DNA from: Mesorhizobium loti
GTDB lineage: Bacteria > Pseudomonadota > Alphaproteobacteria > Rhizobiales > Rhizobiaceae
DNA: 64,000 bases
Assembly (NCBI GenBank): GCA_002356515.1
Contig: AP017605.1
Location: 3,481,001 to 3,545,000 of the forward strand
Reading direction: 5' to 3'
Positions 9,820-18,276 of this stretch are shown one piece after another. Position 1 is the stretch's first letter. The number at the start of each line of letters is the position of its first letter. The translations under genes and the position numbers were made by a program. The notes under the pieces were generated by a model that searched no databases, was not told where the DNA came from, and was given only the letters and a program-made list of their open reading frames with translations.

Positions 9820-10159
9820 GATGTCCCCTCTCTCTGCCGGTCCGGCCGGCTCCAATTCGATGAGCGGCTTATCGCTGCGGCATGTTTCGGACAGATTTCG
9901 CGAAATGCTCGATTGTGTTTCGATTTTGTTTCCTCTGGTTAACAAACCAAGGGGTCATGGCGGCGTCGATCCCGCTCGCAACCCGGAACGACAAGCAGAA
10001 CATGGGTATCTTTTGTGAAACGAAAGTTCGAATTGCCTTAATATGAAAGACTCAAGGGCGATCTCGAAACCAACCTGCAACAAAGCGCAGCTTCAGGCGG
10101 CATGATCCGGATACGGGCCGGAACGAAAGTTGACGCAACGAAAGCAGACGGCAACGACC
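9820..10159. other. Intergenic stretch between divergent genes
   Basis: These 340 bases hold the promoter region of the L,D-transpeptidase gene (minus) and of the small membrane-protein genes (plus). The middle is AT-richer (around 9900-9950 and 10010-10050). I see no open frame with a plausible ribosome binding site, no clear sigma-factor motif and no strong palindrome. Confidence 0.5.
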
Positions 10160-10492
10160 ATGGGAACGAAATCGAACACGCGGTCCTGGCTACTCAGGAT
10201 CAGCATCGCGGCGGCGGCCATCGGCGGCGTCGGCACAGTTGCCGGCGGTCCCGTGGCAAGGCTGGCGACGATGACCTCGAGCGAGATCTCTACCCTGCAC
10301 GTCGCCCTGTTTTCCGCCTCGGTCTGGATTGTTTCCAGCCTGCGCATCGCCCGATTGAAGGCCCTCTGGCGGGTTGGCCTTCGCTTGCTGGCATTGCGCG
10401 GCCCCTCCGGCAACTTGCTGCCGAGAGGACCGAAGGCCCGCGCCGCTGCGGGGGGCTCCGTGGGCGGCGCGGGCACTTCGGGAGTTTCCTGA
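10160..10492 (+). CDS. Small hypothetical membrane protein
   Basis: I do not recognise this 110-residue frame. It has two hydrophobic stretches: residues about 9-33 (WLLRISIAAAAIGGVGTVAGG) and about 45-62 (LHVALFSASVWIVSSLRIA). A basic, Gly/Pro-rich tail follows (RGPKARAAAGGSVGGAGTS). The binding site before ATG 10160 is weak; an in-frame TTG at 10130 sits close behind GGAACGAAAG and may be the real start. It lies 39 bases upstream of another tiny secreted or membrane gene on the same strand, which supports a small two-gene unit. The opposite strand is also open here, so coding status is uncertain. Confidence 0.4.
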   Translation: MGTKSNTRSWLLRISIAAAAIGGVGTVAGGPVARLATMTSSEISTLHVALFSASVWIVSSLRIARLKALWRVGLRLLALRGPSGNLLPRGPKARAAAGGSVGGAGTSGVS

Positions 10493-10531
10493 AGCGACCG
10501 GCTTCAAATTTGATTTCTGGGAGTTGGAACG

Positions 10532-10702
10532 ATGAAAACGAAATTCGCGGCCTCGGTGCTTTCCGCACTGCTTTATGCGCAGGGCCTGCTGGGCTTTGCC
10601 GCCCTTGCCACCGTGCTCCTCAAGGACCGCGCCGCCCACGCAAACGAACTCGTCATTAGCAGCGACATGCCATCAGGCCCGTCGCTGCTGGTTGTACGCT
10701 GA
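10532..10702 (+). CDS. Small 56-residue membrane or secreted protein
   Basis: ATG 10532 has GGGAG nine bases upstream and opens a 56-codon frame ending in TGA. The product starts MKTKFAASVLSALLYAQGLL and has one hydrophobic stretch to about residue 30. An Ala-His-Ala-type cleavage context (RAAHANE) and a short polar tail ending LLVVR follow. It could be a cleaved peptide of about 19 residues or a single-pass membrane protein. I recognise no family. It follows the 110-residue membrane frame in the same direction. Confidence 0.5.
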   Translation: MKTKFAASVLSALLYAQGLLGFAALATVLLKDRAAHANELVISSDMPSGPSLLVVR

Positions 10703-10769
10703 ACAGCGGGAGCATCGGTGAATGGAAAATCCGATGCTCAGCCAGAATGACAGCCCAAGCGCGATGCCG

Positions 10770-11471
10770 TCAGTCGGCGAATTGCTGTGGCGGATCGAAC
10801 CGGTAGCCGGCGCCACGTATGGTGGTGATGGTCTCGGTGTCGAGCTTGCGGCGCAGCCGCACAATGCGCGAATCGATCGAACGATCGAAGGCGTCAGCAT
10901 TCTCGGCCGGTGCGGCGGCGATGATGTCGTCACGCGTCAGCACCTTGCGGGGGCTCGCCAGGAACAGCCTGAGCAGCGCCACCTGACCGGGCGAGAGCTG
11001 TTCCTCCGTGCCGGAGCGGTGCATCACGATGGCCGATCTCAAATCGACGGTCGCGTTCTCCAGCACGATCAGTTCCTGGGTGCCCCTGCCGCGCCGCGAA
11101 AGCAGGCCGCCGACACGGGCGGCGAGTTCCCTGACATTGAGCGGGCTTTCGACGACGTCGGCCGCCCCCAGTTCGAGCGCCAGCACCTTGTCGAGGAGAT
11201 CGGCGGGCCGACAGATCAGGATGAAATCAGGCCCGTCCTCGCTACCCCCGCCTTGGCCGCCATAGCGCCGGAGCAGGTCCCGCCCTTCCGCCTGGCTGAG
11301 ACTGTCACCGACGACGACGACGTCGATGCCTTTGCCCGCCAGCAGCGATTCCGCCTCCCAGGGCTGCCGCGCCTGGCGCACATCATGGCCGCGCCGCTCG
11401 AGATGGTCAGCAAGTTCGGTCGCCACCACCTCGGCGACGGAAACAAGCGCGATGACGGCCCGTGCTGCCAT
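10770..11471 (-). CDS. OmpR-type winged-helix regulator with degenerate receiver domain
   Basis: This protein is about 233 residues. The C-terminal half is a normal Trans_Reg_C DNA-binding domain (LSPGQVALLRLFLASPRKVLTRDDII, SRIVRLRRKLDTETITTIRGAGYRF). The N-terminal half keeps the receiver fold but not its chemistry. The acidic pair after strand 1 is replaced (ALVSVAEVVATE). The phospho-acceptor position reads VVVVGDSLSQAEG, with the Asp shifted by one. The conserved Lys is Ser (ADVVESPLNVREL). It is therefore probably a phosphorylation-independent regulator. The start is ATG 11471 or TTG 11480. It is divergent, with about 95 bp between, from a canonical response regulator that may be its partner or target. 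Confidence 0.85.
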   Translation of the reverse strand: MAARAVIALVSVAEVVATELADHLERRGHDVRQARQPWEAESLLAGKGIDVVVVGDSLSQAEGRDLLRRYGGQGGGSEDGPDFILICRPADLLDKVLALELGAADVVESPLNVRELAARVGGLLSRRGRGTQELIVLENATVDLRSAIVMHRSGTEEQLSPGQVALLRLFLASPRKVLTRDDIIAAAPAENADAFDRSIDSRIVRLRRKLDTETITTIRGAGYRFDPPQQFAD

Positions 11472-11564
11472 GTTTTCCAACCATTCCCTTGCAACCGGAT
11501 ATGAGTGCTGGACATGATGTTTATACCCAATCTACTTTCCACTGAAAGTGGCAGCGAGGGCATC

Positions 11565-12290
11565 GTGCGGGCAAGAATTGTTATCGTCGAGGACGAGCCC
11601 GACCTGAGGGACGCGGTAGCCGAATATCTCGGCGCCGCCGGCTATGATGTGGCGACCGCGGAAACCGCGGCCGCTGCGCGCAGCCTGATCGAGACGAAAG
11701 CCTTCCATCTGGCCATTCTCGACATCGCCATGCCGGGCGAGGACGGGCTGTCGCTCGGCCGCTGGCTGCGTTCGAAAATGCCGATCGGCATCATCTACGC
11801 AACCGCCGCCGGCACGGCGCTCGACCGCATCGTCGGGCTGGAACTCGGCGCCGACGACTATATCGTCAAGCCATACGAACTGCGCGAAGTGCTGGCGAGG
11901 GTGCGCAGCGTGCTGCGCCGCGTTCCACAGCCGACGGAGCCGCTCGACAGGAAAGCCAGGACGGATCGCCGCTCGGTCGTCTTCGGCCCGTTCCAGGCCG
12001 ATCTCGACGGCAGGCTGGTCACTGGCGTCAACGGCGCGGTGATCGAGATGGCCAAGAGCGAATTCGACGTGCTGGAGGTTTTCCTGACCCGCGCCAACCG
12101 GCTTTTGACGCGCGCCGCGATCTCGGAAGCGATCGGCTTCACCGAGGATCCGGAATCGTCGCGCGCCGTCGACATTCGCATCATGCGCCTGAGAAAGAAG
12201 ATCGAGGCGGATCCGGCCAACCCGAAATTTCTGCGCACGGTGCGCGGCGAAGGCTATATCTTCTCGCTGCCGACCGGCGACAGCAACTGA
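11565..12290 (+). CDS. OmpR family response regulator, canonical receiver
   Basis: This 241-residue regulator has an intact receiver: VIVEDEPDLRDAV acidic pocket, LAILDIAMPGEDG with the phospho-Asp, and DDYIVKPYELREVL with the Lys. The winged helix has MAKSEFDVLEVFLTRANRLLTRAAI and VDIRIMRLRKKIEADPANP. GTG 11565 is preceded by GAGGG and gives MRARIVIVEDEPD, the usual beginning of the family. ATG 11514 and GTG 11505 are in-frame alternatives. It lies about 105 bp before a hybrid histidine kinase on the same strand, which is the natural signalling partner (inference), and is divergent from the degenerate-receiver regulator. Confidence 0.9.
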   Translation: MRARIVIVEDEPDLRDAVAEYLGAAGYDVATAETAAAARSLIETKAFHLAILDIAMPGEDGLSLGRWLRSKMPIGIIYATAAGTALDRIVGLELGADDYIVKPYELREVLARVRSVLRRVPQPTEPLDRKARTDRRSVVFGPFQADLDGRLVTGVNGAVIEMAKSEFDVLEVFLTRANRLLTRAAISEAIGFTEDPESSRAVDIRIMRLRKKIEADPANPKFLRTVRGEGYIFSLPTGDSN

Positions 12291-12396
12291 GCGCCAGACC
12301 CACAGGGTTCAGGTTCGTAGCCGCTGCTCGCCAGTCGAATGGGGCCGATCGGATTGGCCCGACCGAACTGGCATGATTTTGGAATAGCGGCTGAAA

Positions 12397-14484
12397 ATGA
12401 CGGGCGAAGCAACAAGCGCGGATATGCAGGGTTTCAGGCAGGGCGCGGCAATGGCGGCCGTGCGCGTCGTTCGCCGGCTGCGCGAGGCCGGCGACTGGCA
12501 GCGCGAGATGGACGGCATACTGGAAACCCTTTGCCGGGCCATCGAGTGCCAGCGCGGCATCCTGTTCCGCTTGCGCGAACTGCCGGGCCAAGGCTTTGCC
12601 CAGTCGGTCGCCGCCTACTGGATCGACCCTGACTTCGGCGGCGAACTGGCGTCGCCGACCGTCATCATGCAGTCGATCGTCAATTCGGACCCGCTGCTGG
12701 AGCGCGTCGCCGAGGACGAACGGCAAGGCAAGATCTTTGCCGGGCATACGCGCAATCTCGAAGGGTTCCTGAGAACCGATTTCGAAAAGCAGAACATCAA
12801 GTCGTTTTTGTCGGTGTCGGTCTTCGCGCACGGCCATCTGTGGGGCACGCTCGCCGTCAATGACTGCGTCGACGAGCGCGAGTGGACCGACGAGGAAGAG
12901 GCGACGCTGCACATCATCGCGCTCGCCATCGGCGACGCCATCGAACACTCGCCTTCAGACGCCCATGCCAGCGAGGTGATCCGCCGCACCATGCTGCAGG
13001 CTTCGCTCGATGCCATCATCGTCATCGACGAGGCCGGGTCGATCATCGAATTCAATCCTGCCGCCGAAAAGATGTTCGGCTTCCAGCGCAGCGACATCCT
13101 CGGCAAGGACCTGCTCGACACGGTCGTGCCGGAATACTACCGCAAGGGCTATTCCTCGGGCGCCGACTATATGTCGGGCCGTGGCGCGCCGATGGTCGGC
13201 CAGCGGCTGGAAACCGTGACGCAGAATGCCGCCGGCGAGGTGTTCCCGATCGAGCTGACGGCGACCGAGATGCGGGTCGCCGACCGCCGCCTGATCTTCG
13301 GCTCGATCCGCGACCTGCGCGACAGGCTGCGCGCCGAGGAAGAGATCAACCGGCAGCGCGAGAAGCTGCACCAGAACGAGAAGATGGCGGCGATGGGCTC
13401 GCTGCTTGCCGGCGTTTCACACGAACTCAACAACCCGCTGGCGGTGGTGGTCGCGCAGTCGACGCTGCTGCACGAATTCGCCACCGACCCGCAGACCAAG
13501 GTGCGCGCCGAGAAGGTGCGTGCCGCCGCCGAGCGCTGCGGCCGCATCGTCAAGAGCTTCCTGTCGATGGTCCGGCTGCATCCGGCCGCGCAGGCCGAGA
13601 CCGATCTCAACCAGGTGATCCGCGCCGCACTCGAGGTGACTGCCTATGGCGCACGCTCGAGCGGCATCATCATCGACACTGATTTCGCGCCGGGTCCACT
13701 GCTGGCCATGGCCGACGCCGACCACGTGACGCAAGTGGCGGCCAATTTCCTCATCAACAGCCAGCACGCACTGGCCGGCATTGCCGGCGACCGGCTGATC
13801 AAGGTGCGGACCTTCCGCAGCGATCGCGGCAATCCCGGCTTCTCGGTCGAGGACAACGGACCTGGCATTCCCGAAGCGATCCGCGGCCGCATCTTCGAAT
13901 CCTATTTCACCACCAAGCCGGTTGGTGTGGGCACCGGCATCGGCCTGTCGATCTCGAAATCGATCATCGAACGGCACAATGGCAATGTCTGGTTCGAGGA
14001 AGTGCAGCCCCGAGGCGCGCGTTTCGTTGTCCAGTTGCCGGCCATTTCGGCGGGCATCGCCACCACGGGCGAGAGCCAGCCACGCTCGAGCGGCCTGCGT
14101 CATGCCCTGATCATCGACGACGAGCCTGATGTCGCGGGCTCCTTGTCCGACATTCTCGAATTGATGGGCATCAAGTCGCGGATCGCGCCAGTCTGGGAAT
14201 CGGGCTCCGCCACCTTGAGCGGCCACATGCCGCCCGACATCGTCTTTTCGGACCTGCGCATGCCCGGTACATCAGGCATGGCCATCTACCGCGAACTGCT
14301 TGCCGAGCGGCCCGAGCTGGCACGGCGTTTCGTGCTGGTCACCGGCGATCTGATCGGCGCCAAGGCGGAGATCGAAGCCTTACCGGCGCAGCAGCGGCCG
14401 CAGATCCTGGAAAAGCCGTTCAGCACGCTGGACGTGCGCAGCGTGCTTTCATCCATCGCCGAGCAGACCGCTTTGAAAGGCTAA
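12397..14484 (+). CDS. Hybrid sensor histidine kinase (GAF-PAS-HisKA-HATPase-REC)
   Basis: This is a 695-residue soluble sensor with no membrane segment. The order is a GAF domain (about 20-170), a PAS domain (about 190-300, IVIDEAGSIIEFNPAAEKMFG), a HisKA domain with the phospho-His in HELNNPLAVVV (about residue 342), and an HATPase with NFLINSQHAL, DNGPGIP and TGIGLSIS. A C-terminal receiver (about 570-690) has ALIIDDEPDVAGS, IVFSDLRMPGTSG and EKPF. The HELNNP H-box is the type found in FixL/NtrB-like kinases. The attached receiver is a phospho-sink or relay. It follows the OmpR-type regulator on the same strand. The signal is unknown. Confidence 0.92.
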   Translation: MTGEATSADMQGFRQGAAMAAVRVVRRLREAGDWQREMDGILETLCRAIECQRGILFRLRELPGQGFAQSVAAYWIDPDFGGELASPTVIMQSIVNSDPLLERVAEDERQGKIFAGHTRNLEGFLRTDFEKQNIKSFLSVSVFAHGHLWGTLAVNDCVDEREWTDEEEATLHIIALAIGDAIEHSPSDAHASEVIRRTMLQASLDAIIVIDEAGSIIEFNPAAEKMFGFQRSDILGKDLLDTVVPEYYRKGYSSGADYMSGRGAPMVGQRLETVTQNAAGEVFPIELTATEMRVADRRLIFGSIRDLRDRLRAEEEINRQREKLHQNEKMAAMGSLLAGVSHELNNPLAVVVAQSTLLHEFATDPQTKVRAEKVRAAAERCGRIVKSFLSMVRLHPAAQAETDLNQVIRAALEVTAYGARSSGIIIDTDFAPGPLLAMADADHVTQVAANFLINSQHALAGIAGDRLIKVRTFRSDRGNPGFSVEDNGPGIPEAIRGRIFESYFTTKPVGVGTGIGLSISKSIIERHNGNVWFEEVQPRGARFVVQLPAISAGIATTGESQPRSSGLRHALIIDDEPDVAGSLSDILELMGIKSRIAPVWESGSATLSGHMPPDIVFSDLRMPGTSGMAIYRELLAERPELARRFVLVTGDLIGAKAEIEALPAQQRPQILEKPFSTLDVRSVLSSIAEQTALKG

Positions 14485-14518
14485 AAAAGAAGCTCCCGGC
14501 CGACTTGCGGCGGGAGCT
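14483..14518 (-). terminator. Terminator for the minus-strand gene at 14606-15016
   Basis: Arms AGCTCCCG and CGGGAGCT pair across a 12-base loop. On the minus strand the hairpin is followed by TTCTTTTTT, which overlaps the stop of the convergent hybrid kinase gene. It has little T-run on the plus side, so it mainly serves the minus strand. Confidence 0.75.
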
Positions 14519-14552
14519 GAATGGAGCGCTGGAGGGAGCGCTCGGGGAGGTC

Positions 14553-14598
14553 AGAGCAGGAGCCCGAAGAGGGAACCGGTTTTCGGGATCATGCTTCG
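14553..14598. repeat. Copy A of the CGGTTTT-type intergenic palindromic repeat
   Basis: The stretch from AGAGCAGGAGCCCGAA to ACCGGTTTTCGGGATCATGCT has the layout of the interspersed rhizobial element seen again at 18348, 26612 and 41634: an AGAGCA-like end, a GAAAAG/CGGTTTTC core inverted repeat, and an imperfect matching end. It is more decayed than the other copies. Confidence 0.55.
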
Positions 14599-14605
14599 AC
14601 AAAAA

Positions 14606-15016
14606 TCAGAAAATGTTGGGCGTGTTGGTCAGCGGCGCGGCATTGGCGATCATGCGGATCGCACGGGCCTTGTGCGTACCGGACTGCTGGGCGATGGCGC
14701 GCAGGCAATCGACGCTCTCGGCACCCCAAGCCTGGCCCTTGCAAGCGAAGTCGAGCGTCGGCATCGGCAGGCGGGCGGTCTTGATTGTCGTCGGCGCCCC
14801 GTCGACGACGTTGGCCGGCGGGTTCAACGATGCGAAGGCTGGCCCGACTGTCGGCGTAAACGCCATGCCGATGAAGGCGCAAGCAGCCAGCGCCATGAAC
14901 ATGGCCATGGGGTGGTCGCTGGCGCGTTGGCGCAGGGCCAGTTTCGGGCGGCGGTCAGCGCGCTCCGGAGCCTGAAGGCGGTGCTCGCTGCTGATGGTCT
15001 CGACTTTCGCATGCAT
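14606..15016 (-). CDS. Hypothetical single-pass membrane/exported protein with paired cysteines
   Basis: This is a 136-residue protein starting MHAKVETISSEHRLQ at ATG 15016, with AAGGGG seven bases upstream. A basic stretch (RRPKLALRQRASD) precedes one hydrophobic segment (about 42-65, MAMFMALAACAFIGMAF), giving a type II anchor. The outside part ends with a small conserved-looking module with two cysteines (DFACKGQAWGAESVDCLRAIA) that could form a disulfide. I recognise no named family, although this layout is common among rhizobial hypothetical proteins. It is monocistronic, ends at its own terminator, and converges on the hybrid kinase. Confidence 0.75.
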   Translation of the reverse strand: MHAKVETISSEHRLQAPERADRRPKLALRQRASDHPMAMFMALAACAFIGMAFTPTVGPAFASLNPPANVVDGAPTTIKTARLPMPTLDFACKGQAWGAESVDCLRAIAQQSGTHKARAIRMIANAAPLTNTPNIF

Positions 15017-15511
15017 TGTCTTCCCCTTCGCTGCGTTTCTTTTTGATGATGAAGCGAACTTAATCGCACTTTGTAACAGCACGAAATTGGGGCGGATCTG
15101 GCAATGTAACCATATTGAAACGGAGCTATCGGGCAAATCCGGGCAGAATCGGTCATTCCGGCTCGCATTTCACCGAGGCGAGCGAATCTCGGGCCGACCG
15201 CCAGGCGATCCCGGCTCAAACGTCTGCCGAACAGCCAATCGGACCGAGCGCCAGGAACCCTTTTTGCCCCCAGCGAGGCGTCTTGTTCCTCGGCCCACAC
15301 GCTTTGTGAAATCGCGCTTGGATGGCGTTTCGGAAACAAGGGCTAACACCCGGATTCTCCGCGATTTTCCTGGCCGGCCGCTGTATCGAATTCAGTCGAG
15401 GGCGATGCCTTGGCCTCGCCACGGAATCCTTCGAATTTTCACAAGCCATTGCATTTCAATGAAAAATATGCTTTTATTGAATGATTATTCAACAAAAAGA
15501 AGAGACGTTTT
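15017..15511. other. Long intergenic region upstream of the Rieske oxygenase gene
   Basis: These 495 bases contain the promoter of the minus-strand 136-residue gene on the left, then a non-coding stretch with no supported frame. The last 60 bases are AT-rich and carry the putative BetI-like operator at 15477 and the AAGAAGAGA ribosome binding site of the Rieske gene. Short open frames here lack binding sites and recognisable sequence. Confidence 0.5.
15477..15492. promoter_or_regulatory. Putative BetI/TetR-type operator, copy 1
   Basis: TTGAATGATTATTCAA is a TTGAA-N6-TTCAA inverted repeat 20 bases before the Rieske oxygenase start codon. The same 16-base pattern recurs at 18261 and 26513. 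It lies where a repressor would block transcription or initiation. The BetI-like regulator encoded at 24947-25633 is the obvious candidate to bind it. Confidence 0.7.
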
Positions 15512-16714
15512 ATGAACCCGCACCTCCGTGACGTGGCGATCCCCAACGATTGGGACCGGCGGGGACTACCGGGCTGGAGTTACCATTCCGATGCCCTTCT
15601 CGAACTCGAGAAGGAACATGTCTTCCGCAATCACTGGCAGATCGTCGGTCATGTCAGCGACGTCCCGAATGCTGGCGACTATCTGACCATGGATGTGGTC
15701 GGCGAGCGCGCTTTGATCGTTCGCGGCAAGGACGGCGTCGTGCGCGGCTTCAACAATATGTGCCGCCACCGCGGCAGCCGCGTCGTCGCCGACAGCCAGG
15801 GCAATTGCAAGAACGCGCTGGTGTGCCCGTTCCATGGCTGGGTCTACAATCTCGACGGCACGCTGCGCGGCGCCGCGCGCCCGCGTTCTTTCCCTGATCT
15901 CGACAAGACCGAGTTCGGCCTGATGCAGCTCGACCTCGAAGTCTGGATGGGCTTCATCTTCATCCGCTTCCGCAACGGCGGACCGCAGCCTTCGGTCGCC
16001 GAGTTGATGAAGCCGATCGAGCCGGAATTCGCGCACTACAAGGCCGCCGACATGGTGCCGTCCTGGGGCATATGGAGCCAGAAGACCCCGGTCAACTGGA
16101 AGTCGGTGCGCGATGTCGACAATGAGGGCTATCACGTCGCCATGGCACATCCCGCCCTGCAGGATCTCTATGGCGCGACCTATTTCGACGAGCCCTTCAT
16201 CAACGGCGTGTCGCGATCCTTCGCCACCTACAACCCGCATGCCGGCCGCCGCTGGAGCGTCAGGAACTACGTCAAGATCGCGCCCGAGCCGACGCATCTG
16301 CCGGACTATCTGAAGAAAGCCTGGGTCTATTACGGCATCTTCCCAAACGCGGTCATTTCGGTGATGCCGGAATCGGTGCAGTTCTATCAGGAGTTTCCGC
16401 TGTCGACGGGTGAGACCCTGCTGCGCGGCGCCATCTACCGCTACCGCGACGAAAGCCGCGAGCAGGCCGCCGCCAGGTACCTGTCCTTCCGCATCGACCG
16501 CGACACCATGTCGGAAGATGTCCAGCTGTCCGTGTGGTCGAACGAATCCATGCTCTCCGAAGCCTTCGAGGGGTTTTATCTTTCCGACCTAGAATACGGC
16601 GTGCGCACCCACCACGACCATCTGCGCAAGATGCTGCCGGTGCTCGGCCTGGAGACCGCTCCCGAGGAGAAGGACATGTGGAACCTGAACGACGCGCTGA
16701 GGTCGCGATCGTAG
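15512..16714 (+). CDS. Rieske non-heme iron oxygenase, alpha subunit
   Basis: This 400-residue oxygenase has a Rieske [2Fe-2S] site in CRHRGSR and CPFHGW (residues about 85-112). The mononuclear iron site has the bridging Asp and two His in DVDNEGYHVAMAHPAL (about 203-218). The family includes aromatic-ring dioxygenases and N-demethylating monooxygenases for glycine betaine, stachydrine and carnitine. Linkage to amine transport and oxidation genes and a BetI-like operator points to a quaternary or N-methyl amine rather than an aromatic compound (inference). No ferredoxin or reductase gene is adjacent, so electrons must come from elsewhere. The binding site AAGAAGAGA precedes ATG 15512. Confidence 0.92.
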   Translation: MNPHLRDVAIPNDWDRRGLPGWSYHSDALLELEKEHVFRNHWQIVGHVSDVPNAGDYLTMDVVGERALIVRGKDGVVRGFNNMCRHRGSRVVADSQGNCKNALVCPFHGWVYNLDGTLRGAARPRSFPDLDKTEFGLMQLDLEVWMGFIFIRFRNGGPQPSVAELMKPIEPEFAHYKAADMVPSWGIWSQKTPVNWKSVRDVDNEGYHVAMAHPALQDLYGATYFDEPFINGVSRSFATYNPHAGRRWSVRNYVKIAPEPTHLPDYLKKAWVYYGIFPNAVISVMPESVQFYQEFPLSTGETLLRGAIYRYRDESREQAAARYLSFRIDRDTMSEDVQLSVWSNESMLSEAFEGFYLSDLEYGVRTHHDHLRKMLPVLGLETAPEEKDMWNLNDALRSRS

Positions 16715-16719
16715 CACCT

Positions 16720-16752
16720 CTTCCTTCTCCCGGTGAAACGGGGAGAAGGAAG
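16720..16752. terminator. Bidirectional hairpin between convergent genes
   Basis: A perfect 12-bp stem pairs CTTCCTTCTCCC with GGGAGAAGGAAG around a GGTGAAACG-type loop. It sits between the stops of the Rieske oxygenase (plus) and the aminotransferase (minus). The CTTCTCCC-loop-GGGAGAAG form is a common intergenic element in rhizobia. T-runs are short, so it may act as a processing or stabilising stem as well as a terminator. Confidence 0.7.
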
Positions 16753-16757
16753 AAACC

Positions 16758-18176
16758 TCACCCTCGCCACACACCTTCACGGCGCAGATCGTCCATCGTG
16801 CGCGAAATGCCCTCGCGCAGAATCCCGACCATGTCGTCGATCTGTTCGCGGGTGATGATCAGCGGTGGCGACATCACGCACATGTTGATCAGCGGCCGCA
16901 CCAAGAGGCCGAGTTCATGGCAATGGGCATCGATGCGTTTGCCGACATCCTTGTCGAGCTGCAGCGGGTTCTTGCTTTCACGATCGGCGACGCATTCGAC
17001 GCAGCCCATCAGCCCGGCGCCGCGCACCTCGCCGACCAGCGGCAGCTCTTCCAGCGTCTTCAACCGCGCCTGGAAATAGGGCGCGACCGCCTGCGTGTGG
17101 GCAAGCACGCTCTCTTCCAGCAGGTCGAGATTCTTGAGCGCCACGGCACAGCCGACCGGATGGCTGGTGTAAGTCAAGCCATGGCCGAACATCGCGTCGG
17201 GATGGTTCGAGCGGCGCAGTTCCTGCAGCAGCCGTTCCGAGATGATGACGCCGCCGAGCGGGAAGTAGCCCGAGGTGACGCCCTTGGCGAAGGTGATCAT
17301 GTCGGGATCGATGCCGAACACATCGCCCGAGGCGAAGACATGGCCGAGCCGGCCGAAGCCTGTTACCACCTCGTCGGAGACATAGAGGATGTCGTTGTCG
17401 CGGCAGATCTCGCGGATGCGCTTGAGGTAGCCGTCCGGCGGGATGACCACGCCGCCCGATGCCTGCACCGGCTCGCCAACGAAAGCACCGATCTTGTCGG
17501 CGCCGACACGGGCGACCGTGTCGCGGAACTGGTCGACCAGGAAATCCGTGAAGGCGGCAAGGCTCATGCCGTGCGGACGGCGGAACGGATCGGGCGAGGA
17601 CAGCTTGATCACCAGCTCGTCGGCGCCGTCCATCCAGTCGCGGTCGCGCGGGCGGCCGTTGAGCGAGGCCGACAGATAGGTCGAGCCGTGATAGGCGCCG
17701 CCGCGCGACAGGATCAGCTTCTTCTCAGGTCGGCCGCGCACATTGTTGTAGAACTGCATGAAGCGCAGCGCCGTCTCGACGGCCGAAGAGCCGCCGGTGG
17801 TGTAGAAGACATGGCTGAGATCGCCCGGCGCGTGGCCGGCGATGCGCATGGCAAGTTCGGCCGACGGCGCGTTCATCGTGTACCAGGGCGTGTTGTAGGA
17901 CAGCGCCATCGCCTGGTCGTACATCACCCTGGCCAGTTCTTCGCGGCGGTGACCGACATTGACGCACCACATGCCAGCGGGCCCGTCGATCAGCCGCTTG
18001 CCGGTGTTGTCGGTGATGTAGATGCCATCGCCCTCGCCGATCAGCGCGCGTGCCTCGGCACCGACGGAACCGGCATAAGGCCAAGGCTGGATGAGATGGC
18101 GCTTGCCGAGTTCAACGGCATCGTCATCCCCAGGTGCTGCCATTTCGCTCGCCTTCAGGTCTCGCACCGCAGCCAT
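16758..18176 (-). CDS. Class-III omega-amino-acid/polyamine:pyruvate aminotransferase
   Basis: This 472-residue PLP enzyme is of the putrescine/omega-amino acid-pyruvate transaminase type. Visible features are the N-terminal GKRLIDGPAGMWCVNVGH, the cofactor loop YTTGGSSAVETALRF, GGAYHGSTYLSASL, the PLP-phosphate/Asp region VSDEVVTGFGRLGHVFA, the Schiff-base lysine in ITFAKGVTSGYFPLGGV, and the LTYTSHPVGCAVAL loop. It would move a terminal amino group of a diamine or omega-amino acid to pyruvate. ATG 18176 has GGAG six bases upstream and is preferred over GTG 18188. It is divergent from the ABC transporter operon and shares its operator region. Confidence 0.92.
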   Translation of the reverse strand: MAAVRDLKASEMAAPGDDDAVELGKRHLIQPWPYAGSVGAEARALIGEGDGIYITDNTGKRLIDGPAGMWCVNVGHRREELARVMYDQAMALSYNTPWYTMNAPSAELAMRIAGHAPGDLSHVFYTTGGSSAVETALRFMQFYNNVRGRPEKKLILSRGGAYHGSTYLSASLNGRPRDRDWMDGADELVIKLSSPDPFRRPHGMSLAAFTDFLVDQFRDTVARVGADKIGAFVGEPVQASGGVVIPPDGYLKRIREICRDNDILYVSDEVVTGFGRLGHVFASGDVFGIDPDMITFAKGVTSGYFPLGGVIISERLLQELRRSNHPDAMFGHGLTYTSHPVGCAVALKNLDLLEESVLAHTQAVAPYFQARLKTLEELPLVGEVRGAGLMGCVECVADRESKNPLQLDKDVGKRIDAHCHELGLLVRPLINMCVMSPPLIITREQIDDMVGILREGISRTMDDLRREGVWRG

Positions 18177-18260
18177 CGTCATCTCCACATCTCTATCAAT
18201 TTTTTTCGGACGTCAAATTCAGCGTCAAAGCCCGGAAATGGCGGCTTTTTTCATCAAATT

Positions 18261-18276
18261 TTGAATGTCCGTTCAA
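18261..18276. promoter_or_regulatory. Putative BetI/TetR-type operator, copy 2
   Basis: TTGAATGTCCGTTCAA has the same TTGAA-N6-TTCAA pattern and length as the copies at 15477 and 26513. It lies in the divergent region between the aminotransferase and the ABC transporter operon. It could therefore control both directions. Confidence 0.7.

Noticed and set aside
12358..12384. Possible sigma-54 promoter (TGGCATGATTTTGGA) before the hybrid kinase
   Set aside because: The -12 element lacks the required GC at the correct distance from the -24 GG, so the match is incomplete.
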